The notes under the pieces were generated by a model. That model did not search any database. It was given only the letters and a program-made list of their open reading frames with translations, and had not been told where the DNA came from. From Limnobacter thiooxidans (GTDB taxonomy: Bacteria > Pseudomonadota > Gammaproteobacteria > Burkholderiales > Burkholderiaceae_B), in the NCBI RefSeq assembly GCF_036323495.1, contig NZ_AP028947.1, forward strand, positions 1,922,001 through 1,986,000: DNA of 64,000 nucleotides, given 5' to 3'. Position 1 is the stretch's first letter. Each line of letters starts with the position of its first letter. Below are positions 8,055-17,576 of the stretch, in pieces. Both the position numbers and the translations under genes were made by a program.

Positions 8055-9647
8055 TTGATTCAGCTCAAACATTCAAGACCTATATTGCTGCCGATCCTGT
8101 TACTGGCCAGTGTCATATTGGCCGCCTGCCAGACGGATGGAACAGAAAACAACTCTGTGCCAGGTCAGCAGTCTACGGTTGTTCAAGGCGCAGAACAGGT
8201 TCCTGCAACAACCACACAGGCCTTGGGCTTGGACACATCTTGCGACACCAGCACCCCTTACACCGCACTTTGGTTTCAGTGCGAAGCAGCCAGTTTTGCG
8301 CTGCTGCGCAAAGGCTTTGAAGAATCGCTGAGCAATACACGCTTGCAACAAGCGGTGATCACCCAATCCGCCATCAACACCCCGGTGCCATTTGCACAGG
8401 TGTTGAACAACCCGGATCGAATCTCTTCTCTGCTCTCACCCAGTGCTTACTGGGGCCTGACCCTGGTAGGTGACCCGTTTCGCTACCCAAACTCAAACGG
8501 TCCGAATGGCGCAAGGTTTTACAACACTGAAGCCGATGTGGTGCCCGTACTTTTTCATGACCACACCTGCGCCAAACTGGACGGCACAGTCTGGATGCCG
8601 CAGAACACCCCCGAAGGCACAAAACTTCCAGCGGTGGTGATCAACAATGGGTCGTTGGTGGGTACCCAACCGCTGTACTATTGGGCCGCCCAGGCACTGG
8701 TGCGTGCCGGTTACATGGTGCTGACTTTCGACCAGCGAAGCCAGGGTAGGTCTGACACCCTCGGCGCAAGAGGTGAAATTGGTAGCAACATCGACCCGTC
8801 GGTGTACTGGCTGAACCTGGTGGATGCGATTGACTTCCTTCACAGCAGCCGTTCGAAAAACCACCCCTGGCAAGATCTGTGTGCGGAAACGGCGAGCACC
8901 AACGCATTCAACCCGCTGCATGCCTTTCTGGATAGGGAACGGCTGGGTGTCGCAGGGCATTCCTTCGGTGCCGCTGGCGCCACCTTCGCCCAGTCTTTCG
9001 GGGCCAAGGGCGCAAAGCCCTGGCCGGGAAAAATTAGCAAGGAAAATCCCATTGACGTCATCGTGGCCTGGGATGCACTAGGCCACCCGGATTCACCAAT
9101 CAACGCCAACGGCGGAACTTTCACGCTGGGGCTTGGAAACTATGCAGGCCCGGTGTACAACCTGACTGCTACGCCCTACCCAGCGGTCATTCCACGCGTA
9201 CCCGCATTGGACCTGCCCAGCGACTACGGTGTTTTTTCAGCACCTTACCTTTTGGGCAAAAACCCGGAGAGGTACCTCACAGCCAACCGCTTCTGGCGGG
9301 ACAACGGACAACCCGCCATGGTGGTGGTGCCCCATGCATCCACGCACACGCAATACTCGCAAGGCCTTCTTCTGCCCTCTTCAAGCTGGTGCGCAAGCAA
9401 TTCCGAGGAAGTGTGCGACAGCGGCTGGGTGATCCGCATGGCGGAACATTACACGGTCGCATGGTTTGATCGCTGGCTGAAACAACAAGGCGAGAAAGGA
9501 TTTGATACAGCAGATCAGCGTCTGCTAGACAACGGGAACCCCCTTACCGGTGCTGCCAACATGAGCTGGCATTACAGGTCGGCTCGCTATTTCAGCGACC
9601 GAAGCGGCAAAGCCCACGATTGCGACAACCTTCGGTCAGATTGTTGA
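8055..9647 (+). CDS. Alpha/beta-hydrolase lipoprotein
   Basis: The 530-residue product has a lipoprotein signal peptide with lipobox LAAC (Cys25), so it is probably membrane-anchored on the periplasmic side. The hydrolase core shows a strand-loop typical of the fold (GYMVLTFDQRSQGRSD) and a nucleophile elbow GHSFGAAG; a late His is in VVPHASTHTQ. Four Cys in the C-terminal part may form disulfides. Substrate unknown; an ester or lipid is a reasonable guess. The start is TTG at 8055, with AGGAG eight bases upstream. Its 3' end overlaps the convergent AraC-type regulator gene by 12 bases. Confidence 0.82.
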   Translation: MIQLKHSRPILLPILLLASVILAACQTDGTENNSVPGQQSTVVQGAEQVPATTTQALGLDTSCDTSTPYTALWFQCEAASFALLRKGFEESLSNTRLQQAVITQSAINTPVPFAQVLNNPDRISSLLSPSAYWGLTLVGDPFRYPNSNGPNGARFYNTEADVVPVLFHDHTCAKLDGTVWMPQNTPEGTKLPAVVINNGSLVGTQPLYYWAAQALVRAGYMVLTFDQRSQGRSDTLGARGEIGSNIDPSVYWLNLVDAIDFLHSSRSKNHPWQDLCAETASTNAFNPLHAFLDRERLGVAGHSFGAAGATFAQSFGAKGAKPWPGKISKENPIDVIVAWDALGHPDSPINANGGTFTLGLGNYAGPVYNLTATPYPAVIPRVPALDLPSDYGVFSAPYLLGKNPERYLTANRFWRDNGQPAMVVVPHASTHTQYSQGLLLPSSSWCASNSEEVCDSGWVIRMAEHYTVAWFDRWLKQQGEKGFDTADQRLLDNGNPLTGAANMSWHYRSARYFSDRSGKAHDCDNLRSDC

Positions 9648-10646
9648 TTTTTTCTGGCGCCAATTGCTGGGGGTTTGTCCTGTCCAGCGTTTGAATGCCC
9701 GGCTGAAACTGTGACGGTCGGAAAAACCGAGCTTCAATGCAATGGCTTCCACATCCAGTGACGGATTAGCCAGATATTGCGTGGCTAGGTTGGACAGCGC
9801 CTTGTTTTGCTGGGCCTGAAAAGACGTATTTTCTGCCTTGAGACGACGCTGCAAGGTTCGCGCAGGCACGTCCAGCGCACGGGCCACATCAACCACCGAA
9901 GCATCGACCTGCCTGATCAAGTGTTTCAACACCAGCTCGGCAACAGATTTACCGCCCGACATGGTGCGAATGGTGTCCTCGATGGCCAGCGCTGTCAGGG
10001 CATTGACACGGGCGGAATCCCTGGCGATGGGCCTGCCGAGTTCTGCGTAAGGAATTAACAAGCCGCTGAAGTCGGATTCAAACACTGGCACTTGCCCCAA
10101 TACACTGCTGTACTCGCTGTTGCTGGCGCCAGCTGAGTGGGCAAAATGAGCCTGAAAATTTGCATTGGAAGGCAACAGTTTCCGCAGGAACAACACTGCG
10201 CTGCCAACCACGGTGTCGACAATGCCATTCAACGCTGGGCGGCTTGAATTGTTGCCGACAATGTTGACCTGAAAGGCAATCTGGCTGCCCTTGGGCTGTA
10301 CTGAAAACTGAAACTCGGGCACCAGCAAAGCTGGCAGCCAGTCAATGATTTTCGCGGCACTTTCCAGTGTGGGGCTGGTGGACAAAAACGCTTCCACTTC
10401 CGGCAAAAAATCAAAACTGAAATTCTCGGCCATGGCCAATGGAAAGTAAGCGCGGGTGCTGGCCGCCATGGCTGAGGTATACAAATCCACGATGTTGGCC
10501 AGGGTCAGGTCATAACCCACCCTGCGCTGCATGTCGAACTCAACCCCCGCCCTGGCGAGCACGGCATCGGTTGAAAAGCCACATTTCAAGCCTGCGGCAG
10601 AAAGGCGGGAATAGCTGTAAATACTCAGAGAGCCAAAAGGCGGCAT
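9636..10646 (-). CDS. AraC-family transcriptional regulator (OruR/ArgR-like sensor domain)
   Basis: The 336-residue product has an N-terminal effector domain of the arabinose-binding-like type found in OruR-like regulators, and a C-terminal AraC DNA-binding domain with two helix-turn-helix units (VDVARALDVPARTLQRRL and VEAIALKLGFSDRHSFSRAF). Such proteins often activate neighbouring lipid or amino-acid catabolic genes. It is divergent from the PF10118 gene at 10754 across a 107-base gap, the most likely target promoter. The ATG at 10646 is preceded by a weak GAAG. Confidence 0.88.
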   Translation of the reverse strand: MPPFGSLSIYSYSRLSAAGLKCGFSTDAVLARAGVEFDMQRRVGYDLTLANIVDLYTSAMAASTRAYFPLAMAENFSFDFLPEVEAFLSTSPTLESAAKIIDWLPALLVPEFQFSVQPKGSQIAFQVNIVGNNSSRPALNGIVDTVVGSAVLFLRKLLPSNANFQAHFAHSAGASNSEYSSVLGQVPVFESDFSGLLIPYAELGRPIARDSARVNALTALAIEDTIRTMSGGKSVAELVLKHLIRQVDASVVDVARALDVPARTLQRRLKAENTSFQAQQNKALSNLATQYLANPSLDVEAIALKLGFSDRHSFSRAFKRWTGQTPSNWRQKKSTI

Positions 10647-10753
10647 ACGCAGTTCTTCAAGTTGTCGTGGTGGGTACCCTGCTGGCGCAGGGGGTTACAG
10701 ACTCGCAAGTCGTGACTCCCTACACTGGTGTGAAGTTTCAAAAGGAGCAAGTC

Positions 10754-11635
10754 ATGCAAATCAATCAAAATATCACCAGCGACATTAAACCCCGTGAACA
10801 GTTGGACTTCAAGCTGAACAATGAAATTCCAAAATACTGGTTCCGTGGGGACGCTTACAAAACCCGCATTGTGGATGGTTTCCAGTTGGCCTTCCCGGAA
10901 GGCGAACGCTATTTCATCACCAGCGTCCGATTTTTCCGTGACATGGTTCAAGATCCGCAACTCCAGGAAGACATTCGTTGCTTTATTCGACAGGAAGGCC
11001 AACACGGCATGATGCACACTGCGTTCAACAAGGTACTCGCTGAACAGGGCATGCCGGTTGAGAAAATCTTGAAGCGTGAAAAAGGCAACCTTGACAGAAT
11101 GACCCGACAGTATTCACCACGATTCAACCTGGCCTTGACCGCTGCGTTTGAACATTTCACAGCGTTGATGGCGGAAACATTCTTTGCACGGAAGGACGTC
11201 ATGGCGGGCGCTCATCCCCGTGTTCGCGCCTTGATGGGCTGGCATGCCATTGAGGAAATGGAACACCGTGCAGTGGCATTCGATGTATATCAAAAAGCAG
11301 CAAAAGGCGGTTACTGGATGCGGGTCATGGCCATGACTCTGGCTGTGGTGAAGGTGTTCATTGCCCTGTACAAACTGACGGATGAAATGCTGGTGGCAGA
11401 TGGATTCAAGCTGGGCAAACGGTTGACCATGCACTTGAAAAATCTGCCCTGGCTGTTCGGCCCGAGAAAAGGTGTTTTCTCCAGCATGCTGCCCAACCTG
11501 CTGGATTATTACAAACCAGGTTTCCACCCCAACCAGCAAGCAGTGATTCACAATTACCCAGCCTGGATTGCGGCATATGAACAAAGCAATGACCCCTTGC
11601 TGGCCGGGGAGGCACTGTATCAGGCTGCCTTCTAA
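10754..11635 (+). CDS. PF10118-type protein, predicted ferritin-like di-iron enzyme (paralog B)
   Basis: The 293-residue product is a paralog of the protein at 7090. The same ligand set is present: E51 (FPEGERY), E81-x-x-H84 (RQEGQH), E133 (FEHFTA) and E168-x-x-H171 (EEMEH). The ATG at 10754 has AGGAG seven bases upstream; the frame is open further back into the AraC-type gene, but that part is not coding. The divergent AraC-type gene probably regulates it, and a FadL-type porin gene follows after about 230 bases, which points to a hydrophobic substrate. Catalytic role is inferred from the metal motif only. Confidence 0.8.
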   Translation: MQINQNITSDIKPREQLDFKLNNEIPKYWFRGDAYKTRIVDGFQLAFPEGERYFITSVRFFRDMVQDPQLQEDIRCFIRQEGQHGMMHTAFNKVLAEQGMPVEKILKREKGNLDRMTRQYSPRFNLALTAAFEHFTALMAETFFARKDVMAGAHPRVRALMGWHAIEEMEHRAVAFDVYQKAAKGGYWMRVMAMTLAVVKVFIALYKLTDEMLVADGFKLGKRLTMHLKNLPWLFGPRKGVFSSMLPNLLDYYKPGFHPNQQAVIHNYPAWIAAYEQSNDPLLAGEALYQAAF

Positions 11636-11868
11636 AGCCCCATCCTGAGATCAATTATTGCAATCATGAAAATAAATTTGAACGATTGATTGAATCTGAG
11701 TTACATTTTTGGCAGTATTATTGTTAAACGTTGTAAACATAGACGTCTGCCAGAATAAAAACACAAGCTGGCAGGCGGTTTGAAATTTAAAAACGACCAG
11801 CAAAAAACTCACGACAACTCAAGTTGGGCGCACTGCGACCCGACACGTCGGAGGCAGGAGACAGACAA

Positions 11869-13356
11869 ATGGTGTTTTTGCAGCAAAGCTCCCTTCGGAG
11901 AGCGTGTGCCGTTGCGTTTTCAATGACGGCATTCACTTTAAGCCAACAAGCATTCGCGGGTGCCACCGCCAACGACAACCAAAGCACAATGGGTATCGCC
12001 ACAGCGGGCGCAGGCCAGGCTGCGGAAGCGTCGGATGCAGCAGTGATCTTCTTCAACCCGGCGGCACTTACACGTTTCAAGCGGATTGAAGTCTTGAACG
12101 TGGCAAGTATTGCCACTTTCCAGAACGACTACACCTCAAGCCAGAACAACGACGGCCCCCCCACCGATGCGGGTACACGCGGATCGGCAGGGCAGTTCTT
12201 TTCCAGAAAAGATGGTTATGACTCAGCCCTGTTCATTCCGGGCTTGTTCGTGGCTGTGCCTGTAACACCCAAATTGGTTGTGGGTTTCAGTGCATCCGGT
12301 TCCCATGGTTTGCTGACCCGTTACGAAGAAAACTTCCCTGGCCGTGGTTCAGGCCGTGAAAGTGATTTGAAAATCACGCGTGTGAACCTGGGCTTCGGTT
12401 ACAAGCTGTCCCCGACCCTGTCAATTGGTGCCAATGGTTCGGTTGAACGGTACTTCCAGTCCATCAAACTGCGTGTGAACTTCCGTGATGCGGTGAACAA
12501 GCTTGGGCCGGATGGTGTGGACACTGCAGCATTGCTCGATGGATTGGCTTTGCTGGACCCCCGAGCCGAAGTGCCGGACGAAACCGACGGCAAGCTGCGG
12601 GTTTTTGGCAAGTCATTCAACCTGCAGGCGGGTCTGCTTTGGGAGCCAACTGAGAAAACGCGCATCGGCGTGTCGTATCGACCCAAGTCAAAGTTTGATG
12701 GCAACCAGGGCGAGCTGACCATCAATGAAAACGGGCGAACTGCAGCTTTCAGAGAGTTCCTGGCCACCAGCCCGCTGCTGGGTGTCGGTGGTCCGCTGCT
12801 GGGCGTGGACGCACAAACTGCCGCTGGTGATTTGGCACCTCAACAACAGGCACGCCAGAACATTACGCTTGCCGACGAGTTTCGCTTGTCCTTATTCCAC
12901 CATTACAGCCCAAAGCTGGACTTGATGGCCACTTACACCTACCAGGACTACACCGACACATTCCTGCGGTATGAGCGTGTCAGCAATGGTCGGGTTATTC
13001 AGGACGTTCCGCAGAACTTCCAGATTACTGAGTCGTATCGCATTGGCTTGAATTACAAGATGTACAAGCGCCTGACCCTGCATGCGGGCTATGCACAAGA
13101 AAATGGCGCGGTGGGCGACGACTTGCGCATTCCGATTTTGCCGGACAACGACCGCCGCTTCTATGGCATTGGTGCAAGCTTCTCGCCAAGTCGTGACACC
13201 ACCATTTCAGTGGCTTACCAACTGCTGGACGTGGATGCGGGCCAAGTGGGCAACAACAAGCAAGTCACGCCGGTTGAAGTGTCTGGCGGCTCGTTCCAGG
13301 GCGTGGCCGACCTGGATGCCGAGTTCTACTCATTCAGTTTGATTCAACGATTCTAA
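11869..13356 (+). CDS. FadL/OmpP1-family outer-membrane transporter
   Basis: The 495-residue product has a signal peptide (residues 1-27, ending QAFA) and a mature start rich in Asn/Gly (GATANDNQSTMGIATAGAG), with the NPAAL block typical of the FadL hatch domain. Amphipathic beta strands follow, and it ends in Phe (SLIQRF), as outer-membrane barrels do. FadL proteins import long-chain fatty acids or aromatic hydrocarbons. The ATG at 11869 has AGGAG eight bases upstream. The 232-base gap before it holds a probable promoter that I could not place. A strong terminator follows at 13392. Confidence 0.9.
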   Translation: MVFLQQSSLRRACAVAFSMTAFTLSQQAFAGATANDNQSTMGIATAGAGQAAEASDAAVIFFNPAALTRFKRIEVLNVASIATFQNDYTSSQNNDGPPTDAGTRGSAGQFFSRKDGYDSALFIPGLFVAVPVTPKLVVGFSASGSHGLLTRYEENFPGRGSGRESDLKITRVNLGFGYKLSPTLSIGANGSVERYFQSIKLRVNFRDAVNKLGPDGVDTAALLDGLALLDPRAEVPDETDGKLRVFGKSFNLQAGLLWEPTEKTRIGVSYRPKSKFDGNQGELTINENGRTAAFREFLATSPLLGVGGPLLGVDAQTAAGDLAPQQQARQNITLADEFRLSLFHHYSPKLDLMATYTYQDYTDTFLRYERVSNGRVIQDVPQNFQITESYRIGLNYKMYKRLTLHAGYAQENGAVGDDLRIPILPDNDRRFYGIGASFSPSRDTTISVAYQLLDVDAGQVGNNKQVTPVEVSGGSFQGVADLDAEFYSFSLIQRF

Positions 13357-13391
13357 GTGTTTGTAAAAACACCTCTCAAGCAGTAACTTGA

Positions 13392-13419
13392 AACGGTCGC
13401 TTTAAGCGACCGTTTTTTT
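13392..13419 (+). terminator. Rho-independent terminator of the FadL gene
   Basis: The stem AACGGTCGC / GCGACCGTT (13392-13400 with 13406-13414) is followed by a T run. It overlaps the last codons of the convergent DUF533 gene. Confidence 0.85.
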
Positions 13420-14109
13420 CGCCTGCTCCACTTGCATGCGAAGTTCCTGTTCCAGCGCTGGGTCCAGCCTAAGTTGTTTGGCCAATTCCTGCAGATAACT
13501 GCGTTCCATGAAACTTTCCTCATCGACCACCAGTACGCTGGCTAGAAACATCTCTGCGCCCAATTCAGGCGTGGTGGCGTAGGCTGCAATTTCCACAGGG
13601 TCCAATGGTTTGTTCATTTCTTGGTCAAACCAGCGCTGAAGCTGCGGATCACTGGTCAATTTGGCAATTTCACCATCAATCAACTGGCGTTCTTTCATGT
13701 CGATGTGACCATCGGCTTTGGCTGCACCAATCAAGGCGCGAAGAATGGCTTGGCTGTGCTGCTCCACTTGCGGTTCAGGCAGGCGATCCACTGTTTGGGG
13801 TTCCTGGGTTGCTGCAATATTGCCCTGTTGCTGTTGCCAATTACCATAGGCTTTGTAGGCCAGCACACCCAAGGCAGCAAGACCACCATAGGTTAGCACC
13901 TTGCCACCCATTTTCTTGTGGCGCTTGTTGCCCAGCAACATGCCCAAGGCTGCGGTAGCAGCGGCACCGCCACCCGCACCCACCAGCATGTCCTTCATCT
14001 GCATGCCACCCACGGTTTTTCCACCGGTTTTTACACCGGAGTTGCCGCCACCTTGCATCATCTCGGTTCCGGCTTTCAATAGTTGGTCAATCAGGCTTTT
14101 CGAATTCAT
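13402..14109 (-). CDS. DUF533 (YebE-like) inner-membrane protein with TerB-like domain
   Basis: The 235-residue product has a Gly-rich N-terminal part, one membrane segment near residues 43-60 (AGGGAAATAALGMLLG) and a second short hydrophobic stretch near residues 72-84. The C-terminal helical domain (about residues 115-230) contains DGHIDMKERQLIDGEI, a TerB-like acidic helix pair. YebE/DUF533 proteins have no settled function. The ATG at 14109 has GGAG seven bases upstream. The 3' end shares bases with the FadL terminator. Confidence 0.85.
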   Translation of the reverse strand: MNSKSLIDQLLKAGTEMMQGGGNSGVKTGGKTVGGMQMKDMLVGAGGGAAATAALGMLLGNKRHKKMGGKVLTYGGLAALGVLAYKAYGNWQQQQGNIAATQEPQTVDRLPEPQVEQHSQAILRALIGAAKADGHIDMKERQLIDGEIAKLTSDPQLQRWFDQEMNKPLDPVEIAAYATTPELGAEMFLASVLVVDEESFMERSYLQELAKQLRLDPALEQELRMQVEQAKKTVA

Positions 14110-14187
14110 TCACAGCTCCAGTTTTTGTTCTTGAACAGGAATGGACTACGATGCGTCAAAAAAATTCAATTCTGGATGGGCTGAGGG

Positions 14188-15054
14188 TTACATCGGTGTG
14201 TTGTAGGCGCACCGAAAACCGATGTGTGACGTGCTGCTGGCACCGGCCAAACCCATGCGGGCGGCTGGTCGGTAACGCAGGCAGTATTCGGCTGCACACA
14301 GGTGTGAACCACCCTTGAGGGTGAACAAGATTTGGGCATCCTGAACCGGGCTGCACGAACAGCAGGTGGCCGTGTTGTTGAAAACAGACTGGGTCCATTC
14401 CCACACGTTACCGATCATGTCGAACAGCCCAAATCCGTTGGCTGGAAACTGCCCCACTGCGACCGTCCCCGGAGAAGTGTCAGGCTGCCCGCCGGGCGCG
14501 TAGTACCAGGGGAAGGCACCTTGCCACACGTGGGCCATACGCTGGCCTTCAGGCGCAAATTCATCACCCCAGGCAAATCGGCTTGGACCCATGCCACCTT
14601 TGCAGGCATATTCCCACTCGGCCTCAGTAGGCAAACGCCCGCCACACCAGGCCACATAAGCCTTCGCATCAACAAGGGCCACGTGCACAACAGGATGGCT
14701 ATCGAAATTTGAAGGCAAGGGATCACCGGGACGCGGATTCCGCCAGCTTGCGCCCTGCACTGCCTTCCACCAAAGGTCGGGATTGTTCAGGGGCACCGGG
14801 CTCTGGCTCATCTGAAACACATGGGAATGGCCCTGCTGTTCCGCTTGGGTGACGTAACCGGTGGCATCCACAAAACGCGCGAAATCGCCATTGCGCACCG
14901 GCAGGCTGTCAATTTGAAAAGCATTGACCTGCACGGGGCGCTGCGGCCTTTCTTCGGGGTAAAAATCATTGGACCCCATGAGAAATTCACCCGCACCGAG
15001 ATGCACACGTGCGGGTTCAAGAGGTTGAAAGGGCTGACCCGGCAAGTTAGACAT
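14188..15054 (-). CDS. Formylglycine-generating enzyme (sulfatase-modifying factor)
   Basis: The 288-residue product is an FGE-sulfatase (SUMF1-type) protein. The redox-active Cys pair C253 and C258 lies in GGSHLCAAEYCLRYRP with the five-residue spacing of true FGEs, and the fold motif LPTEAEWEYACKGG is present. FGE is a copper enzyme that oxidises the Cys of a CxPxR motif to formylglycine. There is no signal peptide, so it works in the cytoplasm. Its first eight bases overlap the end of the sulfatase gene, whose CSPTR motif is the evident target. The two genes form a self-contained enzyme plus activator unit. Confidence 0.93.
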   Translation of the reverse strand: MSNLPGQPFQPLEPARVHLGAGEFLMGSNDFYPEERPQRPVQVNAFQIDSLPVRNGDFARFVDATGYVTQAEQQGHSHVFQMSQSPVPLNNPDLWWKAVQGASWRNPRPGDPLPSNFDSHPVVHVALVDAKAYVAWCGGRLPTEAEWEYACKGGMGPSRFAWGDEFAPEGQRMAHVWQGAFPWYYAPGGQPDTSPGTVAVGQFPANGFGLFDMIGNVWEWTQSVFNNTATCCSCSPVQDAQILFTLKGGSHLCAAEYCLRYRPAARMGLAGASSTSHIGFRCAYNTPM

Positions 15055-17476
15055 TCAAACCCATCTGGCTGATGAAGCGCAGCATTTCAACCGGGTTCAC
15101 CTTACTGGTGTCCACATCAATGCTCACCTTTCCCAGTTTGCCCTGAAAGGGATTGGGTCCCGAATAACGTGTTGACACCTGGTTGCCAAGGTCTGCACCC
15201 AAAGTGAAACCATCGTAGCTGGTGGAAAACAGTACGCGCTTGAATGTGTGTTTGGCCACCTCTTGCCCGTTGACAAACAGGGTGCCCTCCCCATCAAAAG
15301 GGCGCGAAGTCATGCGCTGCTGGTACTTGATGCGCAATTTTCCTTCCGGAAGCGGTTTACTACTTTCCATGCGTTCCACATAGGGCACCAGGCTTTGCTC
15401 GTAACACAGCTTGCCATTTTGAATGTACAGCACCCAGCCTGCGTACTTGGCCCCCTGGGCCACAAGCACACCATCCCCGGCCGCTTGCGTGCGTTCACAT
15501 TCCAGCTCAATGGTGTGCGACAAACCACATACAATGGGAGCCACGTCGCGGGCCAGCCGCTCAACAGGCGGGTGAAAATCCCACCGGGCGCGCAAGCCTT
15601 TTTCCTGCCTGTCCTGCACCAGCCTCAACACCAGGTTGCGATCATCGAGCGGCAACACATTGTATTGCTGCGCGGCTTGTAACCACTTGGATTTCAAACG
15701 CTCGACCACGTCCGGAAACTGGCTGGCCACATCGCGCCCCTCGGCGGGGTCCTGGCTTAAATCATAGAGTTCCCATACATCGTCTTCGAAAGGTTTTCCA
15801 CGGGTGTGGCGGGCCACTGCACGCCAGTTGTCTTCCCGGTAAGCACGGTTGCCTCCCAGTTCAAAATACTGCTCACTTCGCGTGGGGCTTTGTGGCTGGC
15901 TGAATGTGGCCAATACGCTTTGACCCTCAAATGGCTTTTGCACCTGCCCTTTGTAAACGGTCGGCCTTTGTACGCCAGCGGCCTCCAACAGCGTGGGCAT
16001 CAAGTCAACCACATGCACGAAGTTGCTGCGCAATTCACCCTGTGCAGCAATGCCCTTGGGCCAACTCACAATCAGCGGGTCTGCAACACCACCAAGGTGT
16101 GCATACTGTTTGTACATCTTGAACGGCGTGTTGGACGCACTGGCCCAACCCATGGGGTAATGCGGGTAGGTGCCCTCTTCGCCCAGTACGTCATACAGCT
16201 GGGCGGCCTCTTCAACCGGAATGGGTCGCCCGAATGCCGGGGCAAACACATTGGGTGTTCCAGTGGGTGTGCCTTCCGGAGAACCACCGTTGTCGGAAAA
16301 CAGCACCACGATGGTGTTTTCTCGCACACCCAACTCATCCAGACTTTGCAGCAGGCGCGCAATGTTGGAATCCATGTTGCTCATCAGGCCCGCATACACT
16401 TCCATGTAGCGCGCGGTAATTTGCTTGTGATTCTCGGGTAGTTTGTCCCAACTGCCTGAACCAAAAGAAAGCGGGGGAAGCTCCACCGTGTCAGGCATGA
16501 CACCCAGCGCTTTCTGCCGTGCAAGGCGCTCCGCCCGCACTGCGTCCCACCCCTTGTCGTACTGCCCCTTGTAGGCATCGCGGTCACGTGCGCGCGCTTG
16601 CAAGGGTGAATGTGGGCCGGGGTAGGCCAGGTGCAGATAGAAAGGACGGCCGGGTTCCAGGGCCTGCTGGGTACTAATGTAGGTGATTGCACGGTCGGTG
16701 AGGTCATCGCAGACAAAATAATCGGGGGTGTCAGGCGGCTCGACGGGTGCAATACCATCAAACAGTTCAGAGGGTTTGAAGTAATCGGTGGAATGCCCTT
16801 GAAACCAGTAGGCGCGGTCGAAACCGCGGTGGGTTGGCCAATTGTCGTAAGGGCCGTTGGCACCTGTGGTGTGGGCATTGTTCAAATGCCATTTGCCACT
16901 TAAAAATGTGGACCAGCCTGCACCTTGCAGCACTTCGGCCAGAGTGGCCGCCTCGTGGGTCAGGTCGCCACGATAACCGGGATAACCTGCATCAATGTCG
17001 GCCAACCAACCCAAGCCGGCGGAATGGTGATTCAAGCCCGTGAGAAATGACGCACGGGTGGGCGAGCACATGGAACAGGTTCGGAAGTTGGTGTACTGCA
17101 AACCCTGTTTGGCCAAACCGTCAATGGTGGGTGTTCTGATTTCACTGCCATAACAACCCAGGTCGGAGAAACCGCAGTCGTCCAGCAAAATCACCACCAC
17201 ATTCGGTGAGTCTTCTTTGGCTTTGGGCCGGGCAGTGCTGGCTGGCCGCGAATCCTGAAACGACAAACCCACCTGTGCCGCTTCACCTTCGGGCAAGGCT
17301 TTCGGGGTCATCAGCGAACGGGCTTTGGTGCTGGCCACATGGGCGCCAGTGGCCGCCACACCGGCTGTGGCGGCACCCACCGCCAGACCTGACAGGAAAG
17401 CACGCCGCTTCAAGCGCTTGGGGGACAGGTCTTCAGGCTTGTCGGTTTCATTGTGCGAGTCGTCTTGGTGTGCCAT
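15047..17476 (-). CDS. Tat-exported type I sulfatase (arylsulfatase family)
   Basis: The 809-residue product is a formylglycine sulfatase. Metal-binding Asp residues are D99-D100 (LLDDCGFSD), the modified Cys is C137 in CSPTR, followed by ASFLTG, and FSDNGG supplies later ligands. A Tat signal is present (RRAFLSGL, Arg pair at 24-25, then an Ala-rich core). Tat export fits because the Cys must be modified in the cytoplasm by the FGE encoded just downstream. The C-terminal third (about 640-809) looks like a beta-sandwich. The ATG at 17476 is chosen over 17488 because a GGGGA lies five bases upstream. Substrate: an aryl or alkyl sulfate ester, not resolved. Confidence 0.92.
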   Translation of the reverse strand: MAHQDDSHNETDKPEDLSPKRLKRRAFLSGLAVGAATAGVAATGAHVASTKARSLMTPKALPEGEAAQVGLSFQDSRPASTARPKAKEDSPNVVVILLDDCGFSDLGCYGSEIRTPTIDGLAKQGLQYTNFRTCSMCSPTRASFLTGLNHHSAGLGWLADIDAGYPGYRGDLTHEAATLAEVLQGAGWSTFLSGKWHLNNAHTTGANGPYDNWPTHRGFDRAYWFQGHSTDYFKPSELFDGIAPVEPPDTPDYFVCDDLTDRAITYISTQQALEPGRPFYLHLAYPGPHSPLQARARDRDAYKGQYDKGWDAVRAERLARQKALGVMPDTVELPPLSFGSGSWDKLPENHKQITARYMEVYAGLMSNMDSNIARLLQSLDELGVRENTIVVLFSDNGGSPEGTPTGTPNVFAPAFGRPIPVEEAAQLYDVLGEEGTYPHYPMGWASASNTPFKMYKQYAHLGGVADPLIVSWPKGIAAQGELRSNFVHVVDLMPTLLEAAGVQRPTVYKGQVQKPFEGQSVLATFSQPQSPTRSEQYFELGGNRAYREDNWRAVARHTRGKPFEDDVWELYDLSQDPAEGRDVASQFPDVVERLKSKWLQAAQQYNVLPLDDRNLVLRLVQDRQEKGLRARWDFHPPVERLARDVAPIVCGLSHTIELECERTQAAGDGVLVAQGAKYAGWVLYIQNGKLCYEQSLVPYVERMESSKPLPEGKLRIKYQQRMTSRPFDGEGTLFVNGQEVAKHTFKRVLFSTSYDGFTLGADLGNQVSTRYSGPNPFQGKLGKVSIDVDTSKVNPVEMLRFISQMGLNV

Positions 17477-17517
17477 GTCTGTCCCCATGTATTTTTGATT
17501 TGATTGTGCCTGTTAAC

Positions 17518-17540
17518 TAGTGACACTATTTGTGTCACTA
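17518..17540. promoter_or_regulatory. 23-base inverted repeat, candidate TetR operator
   Basis: TAGTGACAC and GTGTCACTA are perfect inverted arms around TATTT. The site lies between the divergent sulfatase (start 17476) and GST-like (start 17577) genes. The TetR gene at 18659, downstream in the GST operon, is the likely binder. Confidence 0.6.
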
Positions 17541-17576
17541 TAACCAAAAGAAAACCGATTCTCAAGGAGGGTGTCA

